NCBI GenBank assembly: GCA_039707655.1
Contig: CM077666.1
Span: 305,996,166 to 306,060,165 of the forward strand
Length of the DNA: 64,000 nt
Direction: 5' to 3'
From: Elymus sibiricus
Lineage: Eukaryota; Streptophyta; Magnoliopsida; Poales; Poaceae
Under the pieces are notes generated by a model. The model saw nothing but the letters and a program-made list of their open reading frames with translations, was not told the origin of the DNA and did no database searches. Below are positions 11,021-22,530 of this stretch, piece by piece. Made by a program: the position numbers and the translations under genes. How positions within the stretch are numbered: position 1 is the stretch's first letter; each line of letters starts with the position of its first letter.

Positions 11021-11950
11021 GCTCCTCAAGCCATGGTCAAGTGGGTTCCCAAGACTTCATCAAGTTCTACCTCATCAAGTGCTACTACAACTCCAAGGAT
11101 TCCCATCAAGTTGATGTGGATCCAAAAGAAGAAGAACTAGAGAGTTCTTGAGGGTGACTCCGCCAACAAACTTCACTCATATTCTTTATGGCAAGGACTT
11201 GTGCAACCAACTTCCACATTTTGCACTAGTTCATGGAGTCACAAACCCTCTTGTTGGTAAGTCAAGGGACAAGGTAATCAACGCATTCATGGACATTATC
11301 ATATGTGTATTTCACTCTATGTCTATGGATATCCTTGTATGTTCCTTGTGTGGGACTAACCCATGTAGGTATTGAAAGCACAAAACTCCAAAGGATTGCT
11401 CCCAACTTTTGATGGTCTACATCAACATTGAGCATCCACATCTTCAATATCTACATGAAGTCATCATCGACAAAACCCAAGGTTAGTTCAACTCTCTTAG
11501 GGGGGATATCACATCTAGGGGGGGCTTTGCTCTAAACAATTGAGCTAAAGCAACTCTAATGGTGTGAACACATTAATGCTTTATGTAAAAGTGGTAACCC
11601 CACTCGTGCTTAAACGATGAGTATGACCTATGATCAAATGTTCTCATTTGGCTCCTAAGTCAACATACTCATATATAGATGACCTAGTCATCGCCATTGC
11701 TTGATAGGTGCTAGAATTGGTTGTGCATGTTTGACACATATTTCATTTGCAATCTTATTGTGTGAGCATGTTGGTTTGCATGTTTTTATCATTCGAGGAC
11801 ATCCATTTGTAGTTTTGATTGTCTTGGTTTTTCTGGCCAAGTGGATGTACAAGAATGCCTAAGTACCTTCTCTAGCTATCTATGCTTTCTTGTCTCAAAT
11901 TCTATTCTTGCTGCATCACAAAAATTGAACAAGTCTTTTTCGAACCCTCC
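11021..11950 (+). other. Spacer of element H where pol would be expected, no gene seen
   Basis: No ORF of note. The first ~100 bases look like degraded continuation of coding sequence, then AT-rich text with a GGGGGGATATCAC purine run near 11500. No integrase or reverse-transcriptase motifs in any frame. Confidence 0.6.
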
Positions 11951-12201
11951 GGGTGAGGAGCACTCGGAGCCACCGATCTGAAAGGGCTGAACCACCAAAA
12001 CCTTCTAATTGATTTCGGCCGAACCAACTCACTCAAACTCGGTCGAACCGAAATCACTTAGACTGATCTAGGTTTTCATCTCGGTGCTACCGATTAGACC
12101 AACTCGGTCGGACCGAGTTGATGTAACTGCAAGCAGTTGCACGTCTCGGTGCTACCGATTTGTTCTACTCGGAGCCACCGACAGCACATGGGTATATATA
12201 T
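11951..12201 (+). promoter_or_regulatory. Internal promoter-like region of element H (palindromic words plus TATA box)
   Basis: The same CGGT/ACCG words as in the LTR are clustered here (for example CTCGGAGCCACCGA, CTCGGTGCTACCGA), followed by TATATATAT at 12193-12201 and then a GC-rich leader. The order of array, TATA and leader mirrors the LTR, although the sequence is not simply an LTR copy. More such words lie downstream (about 12535-12775). Inference: it drives the second ORF separately from the LTR promoter. Confidence 0.5.
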
Positions 12202-12382
12202 CCAGCGGCCCGTACGGTTGAAAATTACTTCAAACGTCACGCGCCCGCGACCCATTGCTGCCGCCCCTTTGGTCTTCGGATCGTCGCCGTCATCGCATGT
12301 GCGCCTTCGCCGCAGGACTCCGTCGCCGTCAACGGCAATCTGCCCCGCCGTTGCCGCCGTAGAGGATCTCCACCGAGTTAGG

Positions 12383-12875
12383 GTGAGATTCGATCCCTTT
12401 CGTGCTTCCAATTTCCGATTCAATGCACGTTAGGAATGCCATGATTCTTGCCACGAATGCAATACTCTTTCCACCAGATTAGTTCGTTTGAACAAGATTC
12501 GAGCAAAAAAATTAGGGTTAGGTTTCCGCCGAACGCATCTCGGACCGACCGAAAAGGAATTTTCGGTCCCACCGATTTGGCCCTGGCCATAGCACTAGTA
12601 CATCTCGGTGCCACCGAGTTGTGCGAATCGGTATGACCGAAAGTAACGTCTCAGTGAAACCCTAGCATCTCGGAGCCACCGAAACCCATCTCGGTCTGAC
12701 CGAAATGGCGTGCCATGTCTCTATAGTGTGCTTCGGTGTCTCCGAGATTACCAACTCGGTCCATCCGAACTGCATTCTGTGAAAACCTAGAACTAAAGTT
12801 TGAACTCATTTTTATGAAAAACTATCTGCTTTTTGTGATGACTCATCTACTCTACCCATACCCATCTATTCACAG
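12383..12875 (+). other. Predicted 493-bp 5'-leader intron ahead of ORF2 in element H
   Basis: The donor GTGAGATTCG at 12383 ends a GC-rich exon-like leader. The acceptor, a pyrimidine-rich stretch ending TTCACAG, closes at 12875. The ORF2 ATG lies 43 bases further on. The intron is AT-richer than the leader, as usual in grasses. Predicted from sequence only. Confidence 0.5.
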
Positions 12876-12917
12876 GGTCAGCTCAGCAAGATATCTGATG
12901 TCAGTGACAGTCAAAAC

Positions 12918-14957
12918 ATGTCAGAGCAGCATGTAGAACAAAGTGAAGGATCAAGCCATAATGAGAGTTTCTATGAGGGAGAGAGAAGCTCTCCAGATCT
13001 TCCTAAAGCTGCAAGCAGAACAAGGAAGAAGAAAACCTCAGACAGTGAGGATGAGGATTTTGTTGCCAGTGAGACAACAACCAAGAAGAAGCGAGTAGTG
13101 ATTGCTAAGGAGTACAGCACAAAGCCTACCTCTGTCAAAGAAAGAACTGCTGTGAGGAAAGTGCCTCAGCAGACTATGCAGAAGCCCAGTGACACAGAGG
13201 CAGTTGCAGGAGCTAAGAACAAGAGAGTGAGGAAATCTTTTGCCCGTGTGATTGGCAGACCTACTATGATGATTGAGGAGGAAGAAGAGGAGGAGGATGA
13301 GCCAGCTGCTGCACCCCCTGCAAAAGCTCAGAAGCTCATGTCTGATGCAATCAAGACTGCTGCCCCTCCCAAGTCCAAGCCAAAGGCATGAGCACCCAAG
13401 AGGTCAAGCAGAAACATATCAGCTGCAGAGAAGAACAAGGCCCCAGTGCCTGAATCAAATGTTGATGAAGAGCCTCTAGTGCTTAGAAAGTTGAAGCCAA
13501 AGATACCAGACCATGACAACGCACACCCAGTAGCTGAGAACATGATGTTGAGAAAGGACAAAGGACTGCGTCAATGGAGATTGTCAGATCCTTATGCTAT
13601 CAAAAGAAGGACTGCTTGTGATTATCGTTTTCACACCCGTGAACAACAGGACTTTTATGAGACGGTATTGCTTGACAAGAAGCCCATAGTCAGTGACATG
13701 AAGTGGGTGGATTGGGAATACATCGATGAGAATGAGGATTACTTTCCCCACGTCCATGAAAGCTTCAGAATTGCAGGAGTTGACGAATTTGTTGGAAAGA
13801 AGTTGACCAAGTGGAATGACGAGATGATCATGCAATTTTACTCTACTGCACACTTCTATCTAGATGGCAGAATAGTGTGGATGACTGAGGGCATAATGTA
13901 CCAGTCAACCATCTCTGAGTGGGCAAATCTTCTTGGTGCACCCAAGGAAGAGGAGGATGATATTGACATATATGCCAAGCTCAAGATGGATCACAACTCA
14001 ATGGCCAACATGTATACTGCAATTCCTCAGAAGGACCTTGATACACACAAGCTTGGATCAGTGAAGCATTTGCTACCAGGACTAGCCACATCGAACACTA
14101 TCTTGCGGTACACCTTGTTACCCAAGTCAGGCGATGATAAGATGATTCGTGGCCACTCCATAAATTTGCTGCATTTATTCGATACACCTCAGAAATTAAA
14201 GGTGATGAGCCTGATAGTAGAGACTATCAAGAGGACTGCAGCAGATAAGAAGAGATCGTGCGGATATGCTCCACATATTCAGCTGTTGATCAATTCCAAG
14301 GTTGGAACCAGCACATATCTTCTTGATCGCGAGCACTTGCCATTGCGTCCAGATTTTGAAGACAATGTCATAGTGATGGATCCTTCGCATCCCACCTCTG
14401 CACAAGCTCAAGAGGAAATCCGCAAAGCCGCAGAAGCAAAAGCAGCTCAGGAGGCAGCAGCTCCCAATTCTCAAATAGCCAGTCTCAAGACACCAAAGGA
14501 TCAAATGCAATATCTGCTTGAAGCCACTCTGAGGATTGAGCGAAGTCTGGCCAACCTCACCCAGACCCAGGCTAGTTTTGAGCAGATCATTGAGACTAAA
14601 TTTCATGATTTGGATGTCAAAGTGACTGAGATTCAGACTTCAGTGGAACAGCTGCAAGGTGATGTTGATGCTGTCAAGCTTGCCAGATCAGATGACAGTG
14701 GAGATGATGGACCAACCACAGAGAGATTCCAGTCAGTGCCTAGGGTAGCTAGATCTACTGCGATACCAGTTGTGGATCCACGGACCACAGTATTTGCACC
14801 AGCCGCTACAGCCACAATGCCACCACAGGTCTCAACTCCACCAGTCCAGCAATCATCAGCAGAAGCATTCGCGGATGCTCTCATCTCAACGCCATCTACG
14901 CACACCGGAGCTGCCAGCAGGAGGTCGCCTTCAGGAGCTTCGGAAGACCGTGCCTAG
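12918..14957 (+). pseudogene. ORF2 of Copia element H, one in-frame TGA
   Basis: One frame of 680 codons runs from the ATG at 12918 to a TAG at 14955, interrupted only by a TGA at 13389-13391. The N-terminal third is Lys/Glu-rich and low complexity (nuclear-localisation-like KKKR). The middle (about residues 200-430) has words FYETVLLD, WVDWEYIDENEDYF, WANLLGAPKEE and LVETIKRTA-like text that I associate with the plant-transposon domain in second ORFs of SIRE/Maximus-type elements. A predicted coiled coil lies near residues 530-590. Such ORFs have been called envelope-like by position, but I see no clear signal peptide or membrane span and do not assign that role. Confidence 0.6.
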
Positions 14958-15007
14958 AGAGTCGATTAGTGCTATACTCATTTGAACTTTTTGGTACTTG
15001 TTGCCAA

Positions 15008-15496
15008 AGGGGGAGAATCTGTATAGATCATAGGCTTCGAGAGAGAGAGTTTCTTGCTTTTGATTTGCTTCGAGAGTTTCTTGTGCTACTTGTTTGTTTG
15101 ATGCTACTCTGTTTTATGTGCGCTTGCTACAGTATTCTGTCGTTTATGCTTGTGAGATACTATGTTGATTGATCATACTATGCTCATTGTGATGATTCAT
15201 GTTTATCTTTTTCATTATCTTGTATGATCAATTACTTATGTTGGTGATGCGTGCCTATTTTTCCAATCTTATCATTCTGCGCGCTCCACCAAGATGTATG
15301 TGACATGGGAGAGTAACCCACGAGCCTAATCGATTGTGCATTTGCATTCAAACGCAAATTTTGTAATAATACACAAATTTAGGGGGAGCTCTCGCTTATC
15401 ACATACTTCTCAAAGCGACGATGTATTTCATTCATTTAAATCATTTGTCGAAGATTTGATCTATATGTTGTCATCAATTACCAAAAAGGGGGAGAT
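15008..15496 (+). other. Three polypurine tracts before the 3' LTR of element H
   Basis: AAAGGGGGAGAA at about 15007, TTTAGGGGGAGC at about 15380 and AAAAAGGGGGAGAT ending at 15496. Only the last abuts the LTR. Repeated tracts are a recognised trait of the SIRE lineage. Confidence 0.7.
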
Positions 15497-17074
15497 TGAA
15501 AGCACATTTGCTCCCTTGGTGGTTTTGGTAATTCATAACAACATATATCTCATTGAACTAATGTCCATTCAAGATTAAGATTTCAGGATGTTCAATGATT
15601 GGCATGGCATGGACTAGAGAAGTGGACCCCTCAAAATGCTAAGGACAAGGATTGGCAAAAGATCAAGACTCTACATTTTTGGTTTAGTGATCCAAGATCA
15701 CATTGAGTCCATAGGAAAGCCAATACTATTAAAAGGGGATGAGGTGTTGCTTAATGGTCTTTTTGCTCAAGTGCTTAGTGACAGTATTCCTAAACCCTCA
15801 ACCACTCTCTCTACCCAAATATGTCCTAAACCTAAAGTCCAACTCGGCCCCACCGAAATATCCAATCTGGCCCCACCGAGTTCATCCAAGACTTAGCCAC
15901 TCCCAAAACCCTAACAAATCGGATCCACTGAAATGGATCTCGGTCCCACCGAGATGGCCTTGCCAACTCTCTGTAATCGGTTGCATTCACTTCGGTCTCA
16001 CCGAGTTATGCATATCGGTCTCACCGAGATGGCTTGCCAACTCTCTGTTGCCTTATTGCTTCACTTCGGTCCTACCGAGTTGATGCAATCGGTGCCACCG
16101 AGATGAGGATTGCCCTAAGCCATTGCACTTCGGTCCATCCGAGTTGTCCGTATCGGTCCCACTGAGATTCCTAACGTTCATATCTTTTACACAATTCGGT
16201 GCTACCGAGATGGTTGTTTCGGTGCCACCGAGTTGGGTCAAAAGTGTGTAACAGTTGGATTTTGTGTGGAGGCTATATATACCCCTCCACCCCATCCTTC
16301 TCAGTAAGGAGAGCCATCAGAACGTGCCTACACTTCCACCATCCATTTTCTACGAGAAAACCACCTGCTCATGTGTTGAGTTCAAGCCATTCCATTCCTA
16401 CCATTTGAATCTTGATCTCTAGCCTTTCCCAAGTTGCTTTCCACTTAGATTCTTCTTCCACCGTAGCCAAATCTGTGAGGAGTGTTTGAGTGCTGGGAAG
16501 ACTATCATTTGAAGCACAAGAGCAAGGAGTTCATGAACAACACACCATCTATTACCTTTTGGAGAGTGGTGTCTCCTAGATTGGTTAGGTGTCGCTTGGG
16601 AGCCTCCAACATGCTGTGGAGTTGAACCAAGAAGTTTGTAAGGGCAAGGAGATCGCCTACTTCGTGAAGATCTACCCCGAGTGAGGCTAGTCCTTCGTGG
16701 ACGTAAGCCATGGTGGAATAGACAAGGTTGCTTCTTCATGGACCCTTCGTGGGTGGAGCCCTCCGTGGACTCGCGCAGCCATTACCCTTCGTGGGTTGAA
16801 GTCTCCATCAACATGGACATACGATAGCACCACCTATCGGAACCACGCCAAAAACCACCGTGTCTTCATTGCGTTTGAAATCTCCAATCCCTCCTTTACA
16901 TACATATGCAATTGCTTACATTCTGCTGCTATACTCTTAGAATTGCATGTGTAGGGTGATGCTTGACATGTACTATTGCTAAAATCTGCCCACAACTAAA
17001 ACTGGGAAAAGGTTAGGTTTTATTTGGTCAAGTAGTCTAATCACCCCCCCTGAAGACATACTTTCGATCCTACA
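15497..17074 (+). repeat. 3' LTR of Copia element H
   Basis: Same 1,578-bp length and ends as the 5' LTR; about 38 differences counted by eye. The duplication GTGGT follows at 17075-17079. Confidence 0.95.
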
Positions 17075-17559
17075 GTGGTGTTTGAGGATATGCCGCAGTT
17101 ACTAAAATTTTAGTTTGGTGGGTGGTGATGGTGGTGGACTAGGGAGGGTGGCGGTTGAAATGCCTCGGCTACTGAAATTTGGGTAAAACAATTGTAGCAG
17201 GGCGGGAGCAACGAAGATCGCACACGAGCCAAACATAATAATCGTGTACGAGATAAGGAAAAGTCGCGGAACCACGAATTTTTGCATCACTCAAGGCGGG
17301 TAACTTTTTTTGAGATTTCTTAAGGCGGGTTCATCACACACAGTTCATCCTAAATTCATCCTAATTTTCACACGCAGACGTGAAATTCATCCAAAATTTC
17401 CACACATCCACATACATATGACAGAAACATTTGGCTAATTCTCAGCACAAAATGCCTAATTTTGCAGCGGAAAAGTTGGCATTAGTTCATACGCTCACTA
17501 ATTTACAAACAGTTCACCGATTTACATCTAGATGAACTGCACAAAATATTCACTACGCC

Positions 17560-18284
17560 ATGGATGCATACAAACGCCGCGCCGCCACCATGTCGTGACC
17601 TACCTCGGCTCAGAAGGAGTTTTCAGAGGAGCTCGTCAAGTCGATGATCTCCACTAGTTTCGCGGCGGCGACCAGCGGGGCTACCTCGGCTAGAGTGACC
17701 ACGGGGCCTCTTGCCAGGTCTGTCACGATTGACGAAGCTGCCTTCACCGCGGCAGTATTCCCGGGGCAGCCACCGTCGATGGAGCTGTCGTGGCGCCCGC
17801 GTGGGCCATACAGACACAGACGGGCACCGCTCTCCCAAGGGCTGCTTCCATGGCCGCCATGGCCGCTGAGGCGGCCGCTATTCTAGGGCTGCCGCCGCAG
17901 CTGCAAGGCCTGCACCGGCCTCCAACGCGGCTGAGAGGCATGCGCTAGCCAACTCCGCCGCCTTCTAGTCATGCTCCCGCCTCTTCTTGCTACGGGCATT
18001 GGTACCATTTTCCGTGTGTCTGCCCGCTGCATGGGCATCTGCCTTGTTCCTCAGTCGCTTCCTCTTCGCACTTTCCCACCATTTCTGCTGCTGCAGATCC
18101 CTGGCCGAGTTGCAGATGGCATCCATAGATGCGATAGATGGCGCTCGTCCTCGTCACGCAGGAACACATCGAAACGCGATTCCTGGACGGACAGAGTGAT
18201 GGCCATCTGCATCCGACGCTGAAACTTGGGGTCGTTGTCATCGTCGGTGGCCGTGGTAGCTGGCGGTTGGCCATTGACCACCAT
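17560..18284 (-). pseudogene. Unrecognised GC-rich gene fragment in the right part of CACTA B
   Basis: A minus-strand ATG at 18284 opens 77 codons (words DDDNDPKFQRRMQMAI and SRFDVFLRDEDERH). After a frameshift, a Lys/Arg-rich stretch and an Ala-rich stretch follow in other frames, down to a Ser/Glu-rich end near 17600. The run of basic residues resembles a nuclear-localisation signal. Several frameshifts and TAG stops make it dead. GC content differs sharply from the AT-rich flanks (17,280-17,540). No domain recognised. Confidence 0.35.
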
Positions 18285-18684
18285 GGCGGCTAGCGCGTCA
18301 GAATCCCGTCGTCGTCCACCGCAATCAGGACGGCGCCATACACATCCCCATGGTTGTGCACCGATTCCATTTCGTGTCTGTGGTGGTGGTGGCGAGCTAT
18401 CAGCAGGAAGAATAAGCTAAGAGCCACCGCCGGCGGGATTTTCTATAGCTTGCTGTCGGATTGGTTTTTTTACTGTGCACATTACCCCTTTACCTTGGCT
18501 GGCACTTGCGAGGTCGTGGGTAGTTGCCACAAGTGCAATGTGCTGATTTTACTGGGCACGTGCATCGCACATGGTTAGTCCGATGCACCCATGTCTGTTG
18601 CGTATACAATCGCAGACAGTTGTTTCATCTGAAACGTCTGCTATTTATATAGCATCATTTGGGAAAAAATACAAAAACGCGAGA

Positions 18685-19165
18685 GAGGGTCAGAACACAA
18701 CCACACTAGCTTGTGGCCCAAATATATATGTACGAAAAGGGTGGTGTCATGTACAAATTCCCAATGCACAACTTTGATGTGACACATGATGCATGCATGT
18801 ATAAAAGCATCCAGTGCGACAGAAATGGTTCATGGCATAAATGTAGGGTGCTGGCCCCTCCACTTTGTGCTGGAGGAGAGAATCCTATGAACGCATGACC
18901 TAGCTCAAACTTTTTCTGGCATCTAGCCATGACTTGCCGTAAGACAACCAAGAGAATCTATATCTTTGGTCAAACTAGCCCCTCACGATGTCGGTCAAGA
19001 GGGATAGCCCGCGCGGGCCCATGGATGGGCGTGTCATCGAAGATCGGGTGAGAGGGGCCAGAAGACCACCAGCACTTGCATGTGGCCAAATATATGTAGG
19101 AAAAGGGTGGTGCGATGTTTAAATACACAATGCAGAACTTTGATCTGGCACCTCCCTCACAAACT
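18685..19165. repeat. Diverged direct duplication, about 360 bp apart
   Basis: The block around 18690-18790 (GAGAGGGTCAGAACACAACC, then a CCAAATATAT word, GAAAAGGGTGGTG and AACTTTGAT) recurs around 19048-19150 in the same order with many substitutions. No ORF. It lies between the presumed right end of CACTA B and the Gypsy element C, and its origin is unclear. Confidence 0.6.
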
Positions 19166-19225
19166 GGACAGCCCCCCATTGGATATGTATACTAGCAGGT
19201 TAAGCCCGTAGGGTGCCTCTCCCCC

Positions 19226-19776
19226 TGTTGGGGATGTTCCCCACGGTTGAGACCTGGCATGAGTGTGACCCGGCCCTGAGCCTTGAGGTACAGTGAGTCA
19301 CATCACTACTGGGTCATGATGAAGATGGTTGAGGACTGGCCAGAAGCCCAGAGCGAGACCCGGCAAGAGGCCGGCTCTCACGGACTCTGTGGGCCGACTC
19401 ACGGAGAGGCCCAGAAGGAAGGACAACTTGGAAAGCAAGGTAGTAAGAGGTAGAATAGGATACGGGTTAAGAGTATGACCCGGAATCTTCTGTAAAACTA
19501 GGGACTCAACTTATTATATAAAGGGGAGACCCTAGGACCAAAAGACTAAGTTGAAATCTCTCAAAAGCTAGGTTAGCGAATCCGCACCTTTGTAATCGAG
19601 ATCCACAACAATACCAATCAAGCAGGAGTAGGCTTTTACCTCCACCGTGAGGGGCCGAACCTGGGTAAACTCGCGTCTCTTGTTTCCGATCAACCTTGTT
19701 CAAGCTTCCACCTAGTTGCGATGGCCTCACCACTAAGTCCTTTCACGAGGACATCTGCCATGACAAAACCACGACA
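19226..19776 (+). repeat. 5' LTR of element C, followed by the primer site
   Basis: Begins TGTTGGGGATGTTCCCCA (a short inverted repeat in itself) and ends CCACGACA. The last six bases match the LTR end of element F. A TATATAAA box lies near 19515. The primer site follows at 19777. The preceding bases are CCCCC; the matching duplication is outside the window. Confidence 0.75.
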
Positions 19777-20104
19777 GTTGGCAGCCACCGTGGGGCCAGC
19801 GCACGGTGGAGTTGAGTTCTTGGCGGGAGCTCTCCCAGGGATCGAGAGGTACACGATCGGTCAGACGACGAAGAGCCGGTGCAGGAAGCTCTACATCGAC
19901 GACGCATGCTGGAGCCCCGAGGCCGACTCGATCGAGTTAGGATAATGGGACCCCTTCAGCAAGAACCGCGTCTTCATCAGCACCATCGGCGAGTCTCGAC
20001 CAGAATCGGACGACGCCGCTGGGTCAGTCGAGATTGCGCACCGTGCCCAACCCGGCCAGGCAAGAGCCGGCCGAACTTATGTTTTCGTCGGCTTCACGCA
20101 AGGA

Positions 20105-22530
20105 GTGGACCTGGCGAACAATTCCATGTCTGGTGGAGACACACTCATCTACTCTGATGGCGAGTCATCGGTTGGAGATACCGAATCAATCCTTCCGCTA
20201 TTCGATGAAAAGTTGGGAGGTTACTTTGATGATGAGGCTTTCCCAGAGTCTTACGAGCTGACTCGGTTCGCGGCGGTCTATATGTCAGGGAACCAGAATC
20301 ATCCTTGTTATGATGAGGGTGGATGTTTGATCACAGACCCGTCCATGAAACGTAACCCGGCTGATGTTGCGTCGGGTCAGAATCTCACGACGGCCGGGTC
20401 AGCGGCCGCCGGCTCTCAGAAAACAGGGGCACAGGTGCTCTTCGAGATGATGACTACCCTTGGGACGCTTTTGTCGAAGCCGGTGACTGCAGAGAACGCA
20501 GAGGCACGAAACGTGGAGATTACAAAGTGTCATGAGCAGCTGGCCAAGATCCAGGAGGATATCAATGCAGGGAATGCACGTATGGTGGAGACGCTGACCC
20601 ATATCCTCAGTGAAACCAGGCACTTGGAGGCAGAAGCTGTTCATCTCAATTTTCGTCAGAATGAGTCAGAGGTAGTACATCGGAGGACACATCAAAGCCG
20701 GCTTCCAGCAAGTATTGAGCCGGCCCGGCTGTTTGACACGCCACGTGACTTGCTCGTTCCGACGAATCCGGGGGCTGGCGCTAGATCACTAGGCGTAATA
20801 CCTGTCATACCCCAGTTGACTCAAAATGTACCTCCCAGCACGGCCCAGGTACAACTGCCGGCTCAGCAGCAGTTGTCGGTCCAATACCTGCCTCGTCGTT
20901 TCCAGACACCGGTTGGTCATTACTCTAACCCGGTTGATAACATACTGGCGGCGACTCACAATTTAGATGCGATTCCAATCGAGGGGAATAGTCCAGTGGA
21001 AGTTGAACCCAGGAACGCTATTGCAATGTTGAAAATAGCAGTCACGTAGCAGGCAAATTACTCTCATAGTCAACACCGGCTTCATTCTACTCCTCATCAG
21101 AGTCGCAATAGGAGCAGACATGCCGAGTCACCAGCAGTTTCCAGTAGTGCACAGGATAGGAGGGCGCAGCAACCACTTCTAAACCAACCACAGCCAACGA
21201 TCTCTGACGCATAGGCAATTGTTGATGCTGCTCGTGCTCTACGGGGAACGGGCAGGAAACACAGGAGTAGCATATGCTCAACCTATAGTGCTACCCCCAC
21301 CCGCCTCAACCCAGCCAGTACTCCGCACTGTTGGGATAACCGGTCGGACTATCGAAACTCCCTGTTTAGTCCTGGCTTTGCGAGATGCACGCATGCCTCC
21401 GGACTTCAAGGGTCCTCGCAAAGTGCCCAATTACACAGCTGGTTTGAACCGGCCGAGTGGATTGAAAGATATGAGCTAGCCATGGACATGATGGAAGCTA
21501 GCGATGTTGTATGTGCTCGATATCTACCCTTGATGTTGGAAGGTCCGGCACGTATGTGGTTGAAGAATCTGCCTGCAAATTCAATCAACACCTGGCAAGA
21601 GCTGAAGGAGTGCTTCATCAAGAATTTCCAGGGAACTTGCAAGCGTCCAACCACAATTGTTGACTTAGAGCATTGTGTTCAGCGTGATGATGAGTGTGCA
21701 CATCATTGGTCACGTCATGTTGTAGAGATTATCCACTCTTCGGATAGCATTACGGCTCAGTAAGCTGTCCTTGTCTTGGAACGAAACTGCCGATTCCAAC
21801 CTTTGGTCCAGAAGCACGGGCGTCTCAAAAGGAAGGTCAAGGTTATGGGGGATCTCATGGATGTTTTAACTCGGTATGCCGAGTTAGATAACACAAAGGA
21901 TGCAAACTCCGAAAAGTCTGGCAAGGGCAAGAAAAACGATGGCAAGGGTCACCAGGACAGTGGTAATGGAAACAATAACAACAATCACAAACGCAAGAAT
22001 CCTGAGGGAAGCTCTGATTTTGTTGCCAATACCAATACTGGTTTTAAGAACTAGTGTCAGAACAACAATTTTCGGAAGCTCTTTTCGGGTAATCATCCTC
22101 ATAGTTATGAGGAAGCTCTCAAAGGACCTTGTCCAAAACATAATTTTGATGGTAAGCCGGCCAACCACTCGTGGGAAAACTGCTTCATTATGCAGGAATT
22201 CAAAAATCAAGCTTTTCAGAACATCCACAATGGTGGTGGCAACGGCGGACATCCAGGAAATCCTGGACCCGGCGGTTCTAGGGCCGGCTTCCAGGGAGCC
22301 GGCTCATAAGGTCCGTATGCCGGTTCCGGGTTCCAGGGGAACATCGGTCAAGGCTCTGGGTTCCAGGGGGCTGGCAATGGTGGAGGCAATAATCAGCGCA
22401 ATGGTCAGGGAAATCAGAATCAGGGAGGTCAGTCCGGGTTTCGAAGCAATCCCAAACAGTTGAACAGTGGTCAGTATCACGTCTTCACAACTAGCACATG
22501 CAAGCATGACCGGAAGCTCCAGAGATGAGC
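20105..22530 (+). pseudogene. gag of element C, broken
   Basis: From the ATG at 20105 a single frame can be followed with TAG stops at 21047, 21212 and 22052, TAA stops at 21761 and 22307, a TGA at 22526, and a local frameshift between about 21219 and 21470. The Retrotrans_gag core is at 21470-21760 (words RYLPLMLEGPARMWLKNLP and WQELKECFIKNFQGTC). Downstream is a CCHC-like stretch (CPKHNFDGKPANHSWENC) and a Gly/Asn/Gln-rich tail. The order matches element F, but the protein is diverged. Confidence 0.7.

Larger units (their letters stand above)
7286..17074 (+). mobile_element. Element H: complete non-autonomous Copia LTR retrotransposon (SIRE/Maximus-like)
   Basis: Two 1,578-bp LTRs (7286-8863 and 15497-17074) flank gag and a second ORF. 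The 5-bp duplication GTGGT is at 7281-7285 and 17075-17079. The tRNA-iMet primer site directly follows the 5' LTR, and a polypurine tract (AAAAAGGGGGAGAT) directly precedes the 3' LTR. There is no protease, integrase, reverse transcriptase or RNase H, so it must be mobilised in trans. By eye the LTRs differ at about 38 positions (2.4%), roughly 0.9 million years at the 1.3e-8 rate often used for grass LTRs. The LTR opening, several purine tracts and the long second ORF point to the SIRE/Maximus group; the exact family is uncertain. Confidence 0.9.
1922..18660. mobile_element. Element B: CACTA DNA transposon, non-autonomous, interrupted by Copia element H
   Basis: The left end begins CACTAGTGCAGG right after the trinucleotide ATA. 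Its first ~95 bases match the reverse complement of the right end of CACTA element G (39,187 leftward), so B and G are one family in opposite orientation. Subterminal repeats around TGTGNGCGAT follow. The interior holds a B3-domain pseudogene, other broken coding pieces and two tandem repeat blocks, but no recognisable CACTA transposase. Element H is inserted at 7,286. The right flank (17,080-18,660) still has subterminal-like words (CACACACAGTTCATCC, AATCGCAGACAGTTG), but no CACTA terminus, so the right limit is only approximate and that end may be deleted. Confidence 0.75.

Noticed and set aside
12918..14957. Calling ORF2 of element H an envelope protein
   Set aside because: Position alone suggests it; I see no clear signal peptide, membrane span or fusion-type features.
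18420..18680. A CACTA terminus at the right end of B
   Set aside because: Only subterminal-like words are present; no CACTAGTG-type end or ATA duplication was found.
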